Shown here: positions 43,480 to 53,211 of the stretch, one piece after another
How positions within the stretch are numbered: position 1 is the stretch's first letter
Layout of the letters: each line of letters begins with the position of its first letter
Origin: Bacteroidetes bacterium 2013_40CM_41_45
Lineage (GTDB): Bacteria; Bacteroidota; Bacteroidia; AKYH767-A; 2013-40CM-41-45
Length of the DNA: 64,000 nt
Direction of reading: 5' to 3'
Assembly: GCA_002215675.1 (NCBI GenBank)
Contig: NGFH01000002.1
Location: 471,887 to 535,886 of the forward strand
The notes under the pieces: model-generated
The model's database searches: none
The model's input: the letters and a program-made list of their open reading frames with translations, nothing else
Told to the model about the DNA's origin: nothing
Position numbers and translations under genes: made by a program

Positions 43480-46400
43480 ATGGCACAAAAGAAAGAACAT
43501 AAACTAAAGAGCAACTTCACCAAAATCACCATCAGCCTGGCTTCACCGGAATTGATCCTGGAGACCTCGAGCGGTGAGGTGTTGAAGCCGGAAACCATAA
43601 ATTACCGTACCTACAAACCGGAACGTGACGGGTTATTTTGCGAGCGTATTTTCGGTCCTGTTAAGGACTGGGAATGTCATTGCGGAAAATATAAACGCAT
43701 CCGTTACAAAGGAATTGTTTGCGACCGTTGTGGTGTTGAAGTAACAGAAAAGAAAGTAAGGCGCGAAAGGACCGGACATATCAGTCTTGTAGTTCCTGTG
43801 GCGCACATCTGGTATTTCCGTTCGCTTCCTAACAAGATCGGCTACCTGCTTGGGCTTCCATCCAAAAAGCTCGACCTGATTATTTATTACGAACGTTATG
43901 TTGTAATTAATCCCGGTGCTAAGGAAAAAGACGGAATAAAATATCTTGACTTCCTTACTGAAGAAGAGTACCTGAATATCCTGGATACACTTCCGAAAGA
44001 TAACCAGCACCTGGATGATACAGACCCCAATAAGTTCATTGCGAAAATGGGAGCTGAAGCGCTTCACGATTTGCTTTCACGCCTCAAGCTGGATGAGCTT
44101 TCATTCTCACTTCGTCACCAGGCAAATAACGAAACATCACAACAGAGAAAAACAGAAGCGCTCAAGCGCCTGAATGTTGTTGAAGCGTTCCGCTCGGCAA
44201 TAGAGCATATTGAAAATCGTCCGGAGTGGATGATTGTAAAAGTTGTTCCGGTGATTCCGCCAGAACTACGCCCACTCGTTCCGTTGGATGGCGGACGTTT
44301 CGCTACTTCTGATCTAAACGATTTATACCGCAGAGTAATCATCCGCAACAACCGTTTGAAACGACTTCTTGAAATTAAAGCACCTGATGTTATTCTCCGT
44401 AACGAAAAACGGATGTTGCAGGAAGCTGTGGATTCTCTCTTCGACAATTCAAGAAAAGTTAATGCAGTTAAGACTGAATCGAACCGTGCATTGAAATCGC
44501 TTTCAGATTCACTGAAGGGAAAACAGGGACGTTTTCGTCAGAACCTGCTCGGTAAACGTGTCGACTATTCTGCGCGTTCGGTTATTGTTGTAGGACCTGA
44601 ATTGAAATTGAACGAGTGCGGCTTGCCGAAAGATATGGCTGCAGAACTCTTCAAACCGTTTATCATCCGCAAGATGATAGAGCGTGGTATTGTTAAGACC
44701 GTTAAGAGTGCTAAAAAAATTGTAGACCGCAAGGACGCTATCGTATGGGATATTCTTGAAAACGTTTTGAAAGGACATCCTGTTCTGCTCAACCGTGCTC
44801 CTACGCTGCACAGACTCGGTATCCAGGCATTCCAACCGAAGCTGATAGAAGGAAAAGCTATCCAGCTGCATCCTTTGGTATGTACTGCTTTCAACGCTGA
44901 CTTTGACGGTGACCAGATGGCTGTGCATGTTCCGTTAGGCAATGCTGCGATTCTCGAAGCGCAAATGCTTATGCTGGCATCTCATAATATTCTTAACCCT
45001 GCCAATGGTGCGCCTATCACCGTTCCGTCACAGGACATGGTGCTTGGTTTGTATTATATGACCAAGGGAAAGCAAAGCACGGCAACTGAAAAAGTGAAAG
45101 GCGAGGGGCTGCTGTTCTATTCTCCTGAAGAAGCCATCATCGCTTATAACGAAAAACGTGTTGACTTGCATGCCAATGTAAAGGTGAAAACAAACATTGT
45201 TGAAGACGAAAAACTCGTTAACAAAGTCATAGAGACAACTATTGGAAGAATTTTATTCAACCAGGTTGTACCCGAAGAAGTTGGTTATATCAACGAGCTG
45301 TTGACTAAAAAGGCGCTACGCGATATCATCACCCAAATACTCAATATAACTAATATTCCCAAGACGGCACAATTCCTTGACGATATCAAAGACCTTGGAT
45401 TCACCATGGCATTCCGTGGCGGACTTTCATTCAATCTCAGCGATGTAGTTATTCCTGCTGAAAAAGAAAAGCTGATTGAGAAAGCCAACAAAGAGGTTGA
45501 AGAAGTGATGAGCAACTATAACATGGGCTTCATCACCAACAACGAACGCTACAACCAGATTATCGATATCTGGACGCGTATCAACTCGCGTATTACAGAA
45601 ACGCTGCTCAAGCAGCTGACCAATGACAAGCAGGGATTCAATTCCATTTATATGATGCTTGACTCAGGTGCGCGGGGTTCCAAAGAGCAGATTCGTCAGC
45701 TTGGCGGAATGCGCGGACTGATGGCGAAACCGCAGAAGTCAGGCGCTACAGGAGGAGAAATTATCGAGAACCCTATTCTTTCAAACTTCAAAGAAGGATT
45801 ATCGATTCTCGAGTACTTCATCTCTACCCACGGTGCGCGTAAAGGTCTTGCCGATACCGCTCTTAAAACAGCTGATGCCGGTTATCTGACAAGGCGTTTG
45901 GTTGATGTTTCACAAGACGTAATTATTTCTGAAGAAGATTGCGGCACGCTGCGCGGTCTTGCAGAAACAGCACTTAAGAACAATGAAGAAGTAATCGAGT
46001 CATTGTATGACAGGATTCTGGGCCGTGTTTCGGTTCACAATATTTATCACCCCGCCACCGGAAAACTGGTTGTCAATTCGGGAGATGAAATCACAGAGGA
46101 TATTGCAGAGGAAATTGAAGACTCTCCGATAGATATAGTTGAAATTCGCTCGGTGCTCACGTGTGAATCGGGCAAAGGCGTTTGCGCAAAATGCTACGGC
46201 AGAAATCTTTCTACCGGACGCATGGTTGAAAGAGGAGAAGCGGTGGGAGTTATTGCCGCACAGTCCATCGGTGAACCGGGTACACAGCTTACACTGCGTA
46301 CGTTCCACTTCGGAGGTACTGCTGCAAAAGCTGCTTCCGAATCGCACATCGAAGCGAAGTTTGATGGTGTCATTGAGTTAGAAGAAATCCGTACGGTTGA

Positions 46401-47781
46401 ATACAAAACACCCAGCAAAAAAGTAAGTGTAGTTCTTGGCCGTTCAGGTGAAGTGAGAATACTTGACCCGAAAACAAAGACGGTGCTCAGCTCTTCTAAC
46501 ATACCATATGGCGCACATCTTTTTGTAAAGAATGGCGACAAGGTTGAAAAGGGACAGGCAATTTGCGAATGGGATCCTTACAATGCTGTAATTATATCTG
46601 AGTCACCGGGTACGGTTGATTTTGAACACGTAGAAGAAGGCGTAACATTCCGCGAAGAGTCTGACGAACAAACGGGCTATCGCGAAAAAGTTATTATCGA
46701 CAGTCGCGACAAGACGAAGAACCCGGTCATCAAGGTTCTGAATGAGAAAAAAGAAGTGATTCGTTCCTACAATATTCCTGTTGGCGCACACATCATTGCC
46801 AACAAGGGAATGAAAATTCTTGGCGGAGACGTTCTTGTAAAAATCCCGCGCTCTACCGGCCGCACCGGTGATATCACAGGTGGTCTGCCGCGTGTGACAG
46901 AATTGTTCGAAGCGCGTAATCCTTCCAACCCCGCAACTGTTTCTGAAATTGACGGAGTAGTTTCACTGGGTGGTGTAAAACGCGGTAACCGCGAAATCAT
47001 TGTTACCTCGCGCGATGGTGATGTACGTAAGTATCTCGTATCGCTTTCAAAGCATATTCTTGTTCAGGATAATGATTTCATTAAAGCAGGAACACCGCTC
47101 TCTGACGGTTCCATTTCGCCTTCCGATATTCTTGCCATCAAAGGACCTACCTACGTGCAGGAATATCTTGTAAACGAAGTTCAGGAAGTGTACCGTATGC
47201 AGGGTGTAAAAATCAACGACAAGCACTTCGAGGTGATTGTTCGCCAGATGATGCGCAAGGTGGTGATTGAAGACCCGGGCGATACCAGTTTCCTTGAGCG
47301 CGAAGCCGTTGACAAGTTCGAGTTTAGAGGAGAGAACGACCAGATAATGGAAAAAGCCGTAGTCATTGACCCGGCTGATTCTCCGGAAGTAAAGACGGGA
47401 CAGATTATTACGCTCCGCAAACTGCGCGAAGAAAATTCGAAGCTCAAGCGCAACGACCAGAAGCAAATTGAGGCTCGCAACGCCATACCTGCAACATCAT
47501 CACCGTTGCTGCAGGGAATTACACAAGCATCGTTGCATACGCAAAGCTGGATATCTGCCGCATCGTTCCAGGAAACCACCAAGGTTCTTAACGAAGCTGC
47601 TGTAAACGGAAAAGTGGATAACCTTAGCGGGCTGAAGGAAAACGTAATCGTAGGTCACCTGATTCCTGCCGGAACGGGCTTGCGCGATTACGACAAACTT
47701 ATTGTCGGTTCTCAGGAAGAATACGAGGCGCTTTTGGCTTCAAAGAAGGAGCAGGAAGAAGCCGAATCCGTAACTGAGTGA
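43480..47781 (+). CDS. rpoC: DNA-directed RNA polymerase subunit beta'
   Basis: 1433 residues. It carries the catalytic Mg site [15 protein letters not shown] near residue 465. The N-terminal zinc finger has [20 protein letters not shown] (about 64-83) and the second zinc site uses [13 protein letters not shown]. The trigger-loop region ([20 protein letters not shown]) and switch regions are intact. Order tRNA-tuf-secE-nusG-rplKAJL-rpoBC is complete, and a terminator follows. Confidence 0.99.
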   Translation: MAQKKEHKLKSNFTKITISLASPELILETSSGEVLKPETINYRTYKPERDGLFCERIFGPVKDWECHCGKYKRIRYKGIVCDRCGVEVTEKKVRRERTGHISLVVPVAHIWYFRSLPNKIGYLLGLPSKKLDLIIYYERYVVINPGAKEKDGIKYLDFLTEEEYLNILDTLPKDNQHLDDTDPNKFIAKMGAEALHDLLSRLKLDELSFSLRHQANNETSQQRKTEALKRLNVVEAFRSAIEHIENRPEWMIVKVVPVIPPELRPLVPLDGGRFATSDLNDLYRRVIIRNNRLKRLLEIKAPDVILRNEKRMLQEAVDSLFDNSRKVNAVKTESNRALKSLSDSLKGKQGRFRQNLLGKRVDYSARSVIVVGPELKLNECGLPKDMAAELFKPFIIRKMIERGIVKTVKSAKKIVDRKDAIVWDILENVLKGHPVLLNRAPTLHRLGIQAFQPKLIEGKAIQLHPLVCTAFNADFDGDQMAVHVPLGNAAILEAQMLMLASHNILNPANGAPITVPSQDMVLGLYYMTKGKQSTATEKVKGEGLLFYSPEEAIIAYNEKRVDLHANVKVKTNIVEDEKLVNKVIETTIGRILFNQVVPEEVGYINELLTKKALRDIITQILNITNIPKTAQFLDDIKDLGFTMAFRGGLSFNLSDVVIPAEKEKLIEKANKEVEEVMSNYNMGFITNNERYNQIIDIWTRINSRITETLLKQLTNDKQGFNSIYMMLDSGARGSKEQIRQLGGMRGLMAKPQKSGATGGEIIENPILSNFKEGLSILEYFISTHGARKGLADTALKTADAGYLTRRLVDVSQDVIISEEDCGTLRGLAETALKNNEEVIESLYDRILGRVSVHNIYHPATGKLVVNSGDEITEDIAEEIEDSPIDIVEIRSVLTCESGKGVCAKCYGRNLSTGRMVERGEAVGVIAAQSIGEPGTQLTLRTFHFGGTAAKAASESHIEAKFDGVIELEEIRTVEYKTPSKKVSVVLGRSGEVRILDPKTKTVLSSSNIPYGAHLFVKNGDKVEKGQAICEWDPYNAVIISESPGTVDFEHVEEGVTFREESDEQTGYREKVIIDSRDKTKNPVIKVLNEKKEVIRSYNIPVGAHIIANKGMKILGGDVLVKIPRSTGRTGDITGGLPRVTELFEARNPSNPATVSEIDGVVSLGGVKRGNREIIVTSRDGDVRKYLVSLSKHILVQDNDFIKAGTPLSDGSISPSDILAIKGPTYVQEYLVNEVQEVYRMQGVKINDKHFEVIVRQMMRKVVIEDPGDTSFLEREAVDKFEFRGENDQIMEKAVVIDPADSPEVKTGQIITLRKLREENSKLKRNDQKQIEARNAIPATSSPLLQGITQASLHTQSWISAASFQETTKVLNEAAVNGKVDNLSGLKENVIVGHLIPAGTGLRDYDKLIVGSQEEYEALLASKKEQEEAESVTE

Positions 47782-47811
47782 CAGGAATAAACGTTTAGTT
47801 TATCCATGGTC

Positions 47812-47842
47812 AACGTCCCTCGATTTTTCGGGGGACGTTTTT
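47812..47842 (+). terminator. Intrinsic terminator of the rpoBC operon
   Basis: AACGTCCCTCGA-TTTT-TCGGGGGACGTT with a T-run, 31 bases after the rpoC stop. Confidence 0.93.
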
Positions 47843-47961
47843 ATTTTGTGCTGTCTTTATTGTGGACAAATCTAGAAAATACAAGGAAATCCTTTGGAAT
47901 GACATTTAACCATGTCCATAAGCGTTAAATTGATAATTAGGGTTTCTCAGATATTATGCGT

Positions 47962-47969
47962 TAGCTTTG
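47962..47969 (+). promoter_or_regulatory. -7 box TAGCTTTG
   Basis: Exact TAnnTTTG match 55 bases before the ATG at 48025. It is the likely promoter of the accessory secreted-protein block 48025-53208. No gene is seen in 47843-48024. Confidence 0.6.
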
Positions 47970-48024
47970 TATTGCTTTTTAATCCTACGAGTTATTTTTA
48001 TTAATCATTAAAATTCTTAATATC

Positions 48025-49575
48025 ATGAAAACAACTATCCACAAAATCTTTTTATTACTTGTTGCATTTGCTATGAGCAGTAATATGGCTGTTGCATTCA
48101 CTGTCTCATTAACCGTATCCACTCATGGCGGGTACAACATTTCCTGTTTTGGGGGAACCGATGGATCGATCACAGCTAACCCATCAGGTGGAACAGCACC
48201 CTATACTTATGTATGGAGCAACACTGCCACAACACAAACAATCAGCAATCTGGCTGCTAGCTACTATGCTGTCACGGTAACCGATGCCAATAGTAATACC
48301 GCAACAGCCGGTGGAACATTGAGAGAACCCACGCAATTAAATGTTACTCTTACAAGTTCAACTTACTCAAATGGATACAATGTAAGTTGCTTTAATTGCT
48401 ATAATGGAAGTATAACTAACACTCCCTCTGGAGGAGTGCTATCATATACGTATTTATGGGTTGATGGAGCAACCACGCAAAACCGTAGTTCCATTGGTGG
48501 AGGTCAATACACAGTTAAATTGACAGATGGAAATGGATGCACTAAATCACAAATCATCGTACTTTCGGAACCTGCACGAGACGACTGGACGATGATAGGT
48601 AATACAGGAAGCAATCCTTCTACGCAGTATATTGGTACTGTAGACAGTACCGATTTTGTATTTAAGACGAAGGCAATAGAAAGATTGCGGCTGACAAGTG
48701 ATGGAAAGCTTAAGGTATCTGGTGAATCAAGAATTGTGGGAAAGGTTAGAATCGATAGTCTTGGTTTTACTGCGGACACAATTGTGCCATCTACGTACCG
48801 TATGGTGCTTTCTGATGTGAATGGAAATTTAAAAGTTTTCGGTGCAGGACCTGCCATAGATATAGGTATCACGGCTAGTCGATGTGGTGCAACCGTTTTA
48901 GCTTGGAACGTAGTGGCAGGTAGTACGGACTTTTCTATTTTTAAGTGTCCACTTAATGGAAATGTGGGAATAGGAACGGCTACCCCTACCCAAAAATTGC
49001 ATATTGAAGGTGGAAATATTTATATTAATGGCGAGGGAAATGGACTTATTGTTGATGCACAGGGCAGTACCAGAATAGGCCTGATGAAATACTCTGGAAT
49101 AGAAGGAGCGTTTGTGCATGGTAATGCAGTTCCACTCAGATTTGGGCAGGTCGATCAAGCTAGCGTAACAGGCGGAACATTTACTACCCAAATGATTATT
49201 GATATTAATGGCAAGGTTGGAATTGGAAATCCATCTCCTTCTTATTTGCTTGATGTGGGCGGAACTATTCTCTCACAGGAAGTAAGAGTTTGCATAAGCG
49301 GATGTGACTTTGTTTTTGACAAGGATTATCAGTACATCTCTTTAAAAGAACTGGAAAATTTTATTAAAGAAAATAAACATCTGCCTGATTTTGCTGCAGC
49401 AAAAGAAATGGAAACAGCTGATGGTGTCGCACTAGGACAAATGAATTCAAAACTTTTGAAGAACGTTGAAGAAATTTACCTGCATCTGATTGAGCTTAAC
49501 GCAAAAATGGAAGACCTTTCAAAAGAAAATGCTGCTCTTAAAGTGCAGATTGAGTTATTGAGTAACAAAAAATAA
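48025..49575 (+). CDS. Secreted SprB-repeat and tail-fibre-like protein
   Basis: 516 residues. Signal peptide to about residue 24 (SSNMAVA). Two SprB-type repeats follow (NISCFGGTDGSITANPSGG with YTYVWSNTATTQTISNL, about 38-105, and a diverged copy with SCFNCYNGSITNTPSGG, about 118-182). The middle part holds beta-structure repeats typical of trimeric tail-fibre-like proteins (GNVGIGTATPTQKLHIEG, GKVGIGNPSPSYLLDVGG). The C-terminus is a stalk region with KDYQYISLKELENFIKENKH, then a coiled coil (EEIYLHLIELNAKMEDLSKE). A trimeric surface fibre or adhesin is likely. It has no T9SS tail of the usual type. The next gene starts one base after its stop. Confidence 0.85.
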   Translation: MKTTIHKIFLLLVAFAMSSNMAVAFTVSLTVSTHGGYNISCFGGTDGSITANPSGGTAPYTYVWSNTATTQTISNLAASYYAVTVTDANSNTATAGGTLREPTQLNVTLTSSTYSNGYNVSCFNCYNGSITNTPSGGVLSYTYLWVDGATTQNRSSIGGGQYTVKLTDGNGCTKSQIIVLSEPARDDWTMIGNTGSNPSTQYIGTVDSTDFVFKTKAIERLRLTSDGKLKVSGESRIVGKVRIDSLGFTADTIVPSTYRMVLSDVNGNLKVFGAGPAIDIGITASRCGATVLAWNVVAGSTDFSIFKCPLNGNVGIGTATPTQKLHIEGGNIYINGEGNGLIVDAQGSTRIGLMKYSGIEGAFVHGNAVPLRFGQVDQASVTGGTFTTQMIIDINGKVGIGNPSPSYLLDVGGTILSQEVRVCISGCDFVFDKDYQYISLKELENFIKENKHLPDFAAAKEMETADGVALGQMNSKLLKNVEEIYLHLIELNAKMEDLSKENAALKVQIELLSNKK

Positions 49576-49576
49576 A

Positions 49577-50296
49577 ATGATGAAATCAATTAATGCAATT
49601 CTTTGTTTGCTGGCGGCAGCAACATTTCTTTTTGTTGCCTGCCGAAAAGAAGCGGTTATTGCGCAGTTCACTACAAACAAGGATACTTATGCCGCAGGTG
49701 AAACTGTGCACTGCACAAATGTGTCAACAAATGCAGACAGTTGGAAATGGACCGCTCCGGATGGAACAACTTATACTACCCGGGATTTAGATTATACTTT
49801 AGATAGCACTCTTCTCAATACAACTAAAACATTTAAACTTGAAGTGACCGGCCATGGAGATAATTCCACGTATTCAAAATCAATTAATGTTAAAGAATTG
49901 ATTTTGCCAACAGATTATTTTTCTCAAGGCAGTACCTCTTACACCCCAGTAAGGAAATCCCAAGGAATTAATAGCGTATATTATTGGAGAGTCGCGGCGT
50001 CCGATGGTGCCAATGGCGCTTTGTGTTACAATGAGTTGTTGGTTTTCTTTTACGGGGCCACATCTCCTGCAGCAGGGAGATATTCTTGTCAGTCGTCTGA
50101 CCCGACTGCACCTAACCAAGTATATGTGCAGGTGGGTGCGCCAACCGGAATTGAATGTGCTAATGTTCATTGGTATATTTCAGCATCCGATTCACTCGAT
50201 GTCTCTTATACAGGCAGCGGAAAACTTCGCATTACATTTAATAATGTTCATTCAACCTTGGGTCCTCTCATTTCGGGAGATATAACTTGTCATTAA
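49577..50296 (+). CDS. PKD-domain lipoprotein, copy A
   Basis: 239 residues. A lipoprotein signal ends FLFVACRKEA with the lipidation cysteine. A PKD-like domain follows (AQFTTNKDTYAAGETVHCTN, SWKWTAPDGTTY, FKLEVTGHGDNSTYSKSI). The C-terminal half is a second beta-rich domain with paired cysteines (GALCYNELLVF, YSCQSSDPTAPNQVYVQVGA, and the terminal DITCH). The neighbouring gene 50312-51028 is a paralogue; residues 22 to about 90 are encoded by 206 identical bases in both, while the rest differs. Ligand is unknown. Both could be surface-exposed. Confidence 0.85.
   Translation: MMKSINAILCLLAAATFLFVACRKEAVIAQFTTNKDTYAAGETVHCTNVSTNADSWKWTAPDGTTYTTRDLDYTLDSTLLNTTKTFKLEVTGHGDNSTYSKSINVKELILPTDYFSQGSTSYTPVRKSQGINSVYYWRVAASDGANGALCYNELLVFFYGATSPAAGRYSCQSSDPTAPNQVYVQVGAPTGIECANVHWYISASDSLDVSYTGSGKLRITFNNVHSTLGPLISGDITCH
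49640..49845 (+). repeat. 206-bp perfect direct repeat, copy A
   Basis: Identical base for base to 50369-50574. It covers the end of the lipoprotein signal and the PKD domain of copy A. Sequence on either side is only partly alike, which points to gene conversion or a recent partial duplication. Confidence 0.93.
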
Positions 50297-50311
50297 TTAA
50301 ACTATAAAAAA

Positions 50312-51028
50312 ATGAAATCAATTTCTCTCAGTTTAATTCTGCTGGCTGGAATATTTGCAATTACTTCTTGCCGAAAAGAAGCGGTTATTGCGCAGTTCAC
50401 TACAAACAAGGATACTTATGCCGCAGGTGAAACTGTGCACTGCACAAATGTGTCAACAAATGCAGACAGTTGGAAATGGACCGCTCCGGATGGAACAACT
50501 TATACTACCCGGGATTTAGATTATACTTTAGATAGCACTCTTCTCAATACAACTAAAACATTTAAACTTGAAGTAACCGGGCATGGAGAAAATTCCACGT
50601 ATTCAAAATCTGTTAATGTTAGAGAATTGATTTTGCCGACTGACTATTTCTCTCATGGGAATACCTCATACACCCCGGTAACAAAATTTCAAGGACCCAA
50701 TAGTGGATTGTATTGGAAGGTCGCAGCATCCGATAGTTATACTTATGGTCCTTTTTGTTACAATGAGTTGCTAATGATATTTCATGACACTATACCTCCG
50801 ACGGCAGGTAATTATTTATGTCAATCGTCCGATCCAACTGCACCCGGTCAGGTATATGTGCAAGTCGGTGCGCCAACAGGGATTGAATGTGCCGCCGTAC
50901 ACTGGTATATTTCAACATCAGGGCAGCTTACCGTATCTTATACCGGAAGTGGAAAACTTCATGTTACTTTTAATAACCTTCCTTCCACTCAAGGTCCTCT
51001 TATTTCAGGAGACATAACTTGTCATTAA
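50312..51028 (+). CDS. PKD-domain lipoprotein, copy B
   Basis: 238 residues, paralogue of the gene just upstream. It has a different signal peptide (ISLSLILLAGIFAITSCRKEA), the same PKD domain, and a diverged C-terminal domain with the cysteines kept (GPFCYNELLMIF, YLCQSSDPTAPGQVYVQVGA, terminal DITCH). Conservation of the cysteines with substitutions elsewhere suggests both copies are functional. It starts 15 bases after the copy A stop, and the next gene starts 17 bases after its own stop, so the block is an operon. Confidence 0.85.
   Translation: MKSISLSLILLAGIFAITSCRKEAVIAQFTTNKDTYAAGETVHCTNVSTNADSWKWTAPDGTTYTTRDLDYTLDSTLLNTTKTFKLEVTGHGENSTYSKSVNVRELILPTDYFSHGNTSYTPVTKFQGPNSGLYWKVAASDSYTYGPFCYNELLMIFHDTIPPTAGNYLCQSSDPTAPGQVYVQVGAPTGIECAAVHWYISTSGQLTVSYTGSGKLHVTFNNLPSTQGPLISGDITCH
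50369..50574 (+). repeat. 206-bp perfect direct repeat, copy B
   Basis: Identical to 49640-49845, lying 729 bases downstream in the paralogue. Confidence 0.93.
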
Positions 51029-51045
51029 CTAAAATCATCGTAACA

Positions 51046-53208
51046 ATGAAATCAATTATATACGTTATCATTCTTGTCCTGATTGGCGCTCATTCCAGCC
51101 AAGCACAAATCTTTAATGGGTATACAGATAAACTGTCTTATCGTCCCTCGGAAACGGTCACTTTTTTTATCAACGGCTCCGGCACCATTAATATTCACCT
51201 TGAAAATTTCGATGGTACATTCGTGATGACAATAGGGACTTTTAGTCTATCACTTCAGAATGCAGTTTCGGATGCCTGGCTGCATGGATTTGGTTATAGT
51301 CAATCCTTTACCTGGCAAGTCCCTTCTACTTTGCCAAGCGGGTATTATTTAGTCAACAATATAATTCCCATCATCATTAAAGAAGCAAATTATCCTGAGG
51401 AAGGGGATATTGTGGTTGTGATACCAACCAATACTCTTTCTGCATATAACCATGCGGGCGGAGAAAGCTTATATACGGATGGAACAACCACCGTATCTTT
51501 TCTGAGGCCATTCGACAAAACTCAGGAACAATTTACTTTTTTACGGGGATTTATTAACTGGCTTAGAACCTCCGATATCAGTGCCAATTACATCGTAAGC
51601 TATATTGCCGATAACGACATGGATGATTATGATGAAATCTCAGGCGCCAAAGTATTGATTATTCCCGGTCACAGCGAATATTGGACAAGGCAGGCGCGGC
51701 TGAACTTCGACAAATTTGTTGATGGTGATGGTGTAAACCCGGGCAAAGATGCCATCATTTTATCAGGCAATACTATGTGGTGGCAGGTGAGGTATGAGGA
51801 TGACAACGGCAACCCTCAATTGGTTTGTCATAGGGGTACTCATTGGGGGAGCTATGACGATGATCCAGTAGCAAATATATCGGATCCAGAATATCACCCT
51901 TTGCATGCGACATACCATTGGGGAGAACCCTCATTAAAATATTCTATACTCGGCAGCATTGGTTCTGACTGGTTGCGTGGCGGATATGGTGTTGATGTGG
52001 GTATTTCGACCACCATTCCTTGCTATGAGGGATACAATGGATTTAAGGTCACATCACCAGGTTCCCCAATATTAAATGGCATGGGATATGATTTACATGA
52101 TTTCATTCACTTCGCAACGGGAGAATATGATGGCACGTTGGTGAAAATAGACAATGATGGAAATCTTATTCCTGATGCCAATGGCGATCCCCAATTAGAT
52201 ATATCTGCTTTAGGTTTTTACAGGGCAGAAATGATTGGCTATGATGTAATTTCTGTAGCTGATGATCAGGCGGGTGGTTTTCCTGACCCCGGTAATACTA
52301 ATGCGATTAATGTTTGCCCCTTTATGGTTTTCCAGAAAACCTGTACTTCAGGAACGATTATAAATGTAAACTCTAATGAATGGTGCTCTAACTGGGTAAT
52401 CGGGCACGGAGAAACAAATGAAATCAATCCCAAAGGAAATCTCGACTGCTATCCGTCAAATACGTTAATTCCCGATGCAAACATTCCGCAGATTACAGAC
52501 AACATGATAAACCTTGTGATGCAGGACCAAGCACAAAACTTAAGTGGCAATAATCTCTTTTATAATTCGCCACCTTCATCACCCTCAATCATTATTAAGC
52601 CGGCTTACAGTAATGTCAGCTACAATATTTGTTCTGGCGGCCTAATTGATATTACACCTTGCGGTGTTTATCTAACAGAGGGATACAAAGTAGACCATGG
52701 CTTTAGATGGAATCAAAGTAGTATAGAATCAGCTTCAACTAATTTGCATAATGTACATTATTCATACCTAACATCTGCTTGCACCGATTATAATAATGGT
52801 GATTTGGCTCGCCCGCAGGATAACAACAATAATAATAATAATAACACCGTAGCAAACTCAAGATTCTCTGGTCAAATTCCAGAATCAAATGGTAACCTAT
52901 CTAGTATTCCCGGGATGAAAACCTCAGAGAAAATTCCACAAAAAAATTCTGCACTTCATGGCAATGCGCTATCTGAAATAAATATTTTTCCAAACCCTAA
53001 CCAAGGCATCTTCATTCTACAATTTCCAATTCAGTCATTCAGTAATTCAATTTTCACAATCACCAACGCACTCGGAGAAAAAATTATTGAGCAAAAAATT
53101 ATTTCAAACAAGACAGAAATAAATTTAAGCAACCAGCCCGCTGGCATTTACTTTTTAAAAGCCGCAGGGATGGGAAAAATGGCGATGAAGAAGATTGTCA
53201 AGATGTAA
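51046..53208 (+). CDS. T9SS-secreted protein with N,N-dimethylformamidase beta-like domain
   Basis: 720 residues. Signal peptide IIYVIILVLIGAHSSQAQ, then an Ig-like N-terminal domain (YRPSETVTFFINGSG). The large central part (about residues 130-470) resembles the C-terminal domain of the dimethylformamidase large subunit: NTLSAYNHAGGESLY, VLIIPGHSEYWTRQARLNFD and AIILSGNTMWWQVRYED. A Ser/Pro/Asn-rich linker with an eight-asparagine run (NNNNNNNN) leads to a type A T9SS sorting domain (INIFPNPNQGIFILQF, LSNQPAGIYFLKAAG). The enzyme family is inferred from the HSEYW region; activity and substrate are unknown. The start is the first ATG of the signal peptide, ten codons inside an in-frame upstream ATG at 51019. 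Confidence 0.85.
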   Translation: MKSIIYVIILVLIGAHSSQAQIFNGYTDKLSYRPSETVTFFINGSGTINIHLENFDGTFVMTIGTFSLSLQNAVSDAWLHGFGYSQSFTWQVPSTLPSGYYLVNNIIPIIIKEANYPEEGDIVVVIPTNTLSAYNHAGGESLYTDGTTTVSFLRPFDKTQEQFTFLRGFINWLRTSDISANYIVSYIADNDMDDYDEISGAKVLIIPGHSEYWTRQARLNFDKFVDGDGVNPGKDAIILSGNTMWWQVRYEDDNGNPQLVCHRGTHWGSYDDDPVANISDPEYHPLHATYHWGEPSLKYSILGSIGSDWLRGGYGVDVGISTTIPCYEGYNGFKVTSPGSPILNGMGYDLHDFIHFATGEYDGTLVKIDNDGNLIPDANGDPQLDISALGFYRAEMIGYDVISVADDQAGGFPDPGNTNAINVCPFMVFQKTCTSGTIINVNSNEWCSNWVIGHGETNEINPKGNLDCYPSNTLIPDANIPQITDNMINLVMQDQAQNLSGNNLFYNSPPSSPSIIIKPAYSNVSYNICSGGLIDITPCGVYLTEGYKVDHGFRWNQSSIESASTNLHNVHYSYLTSACTDYNNGDLARPQDNNNNNNNNTVANSRFSGQIPESNGNLSSIPGMKTSEKIPQKNSALHGNALSEINIFPNPNQGIFILQFPIQSFSNSIFTITNALGEKIIEQKIISNKTEINLSNQPAGIYFLKAAGMGKMAMKKIVKM

Positions 53209-53211
53209 TTC

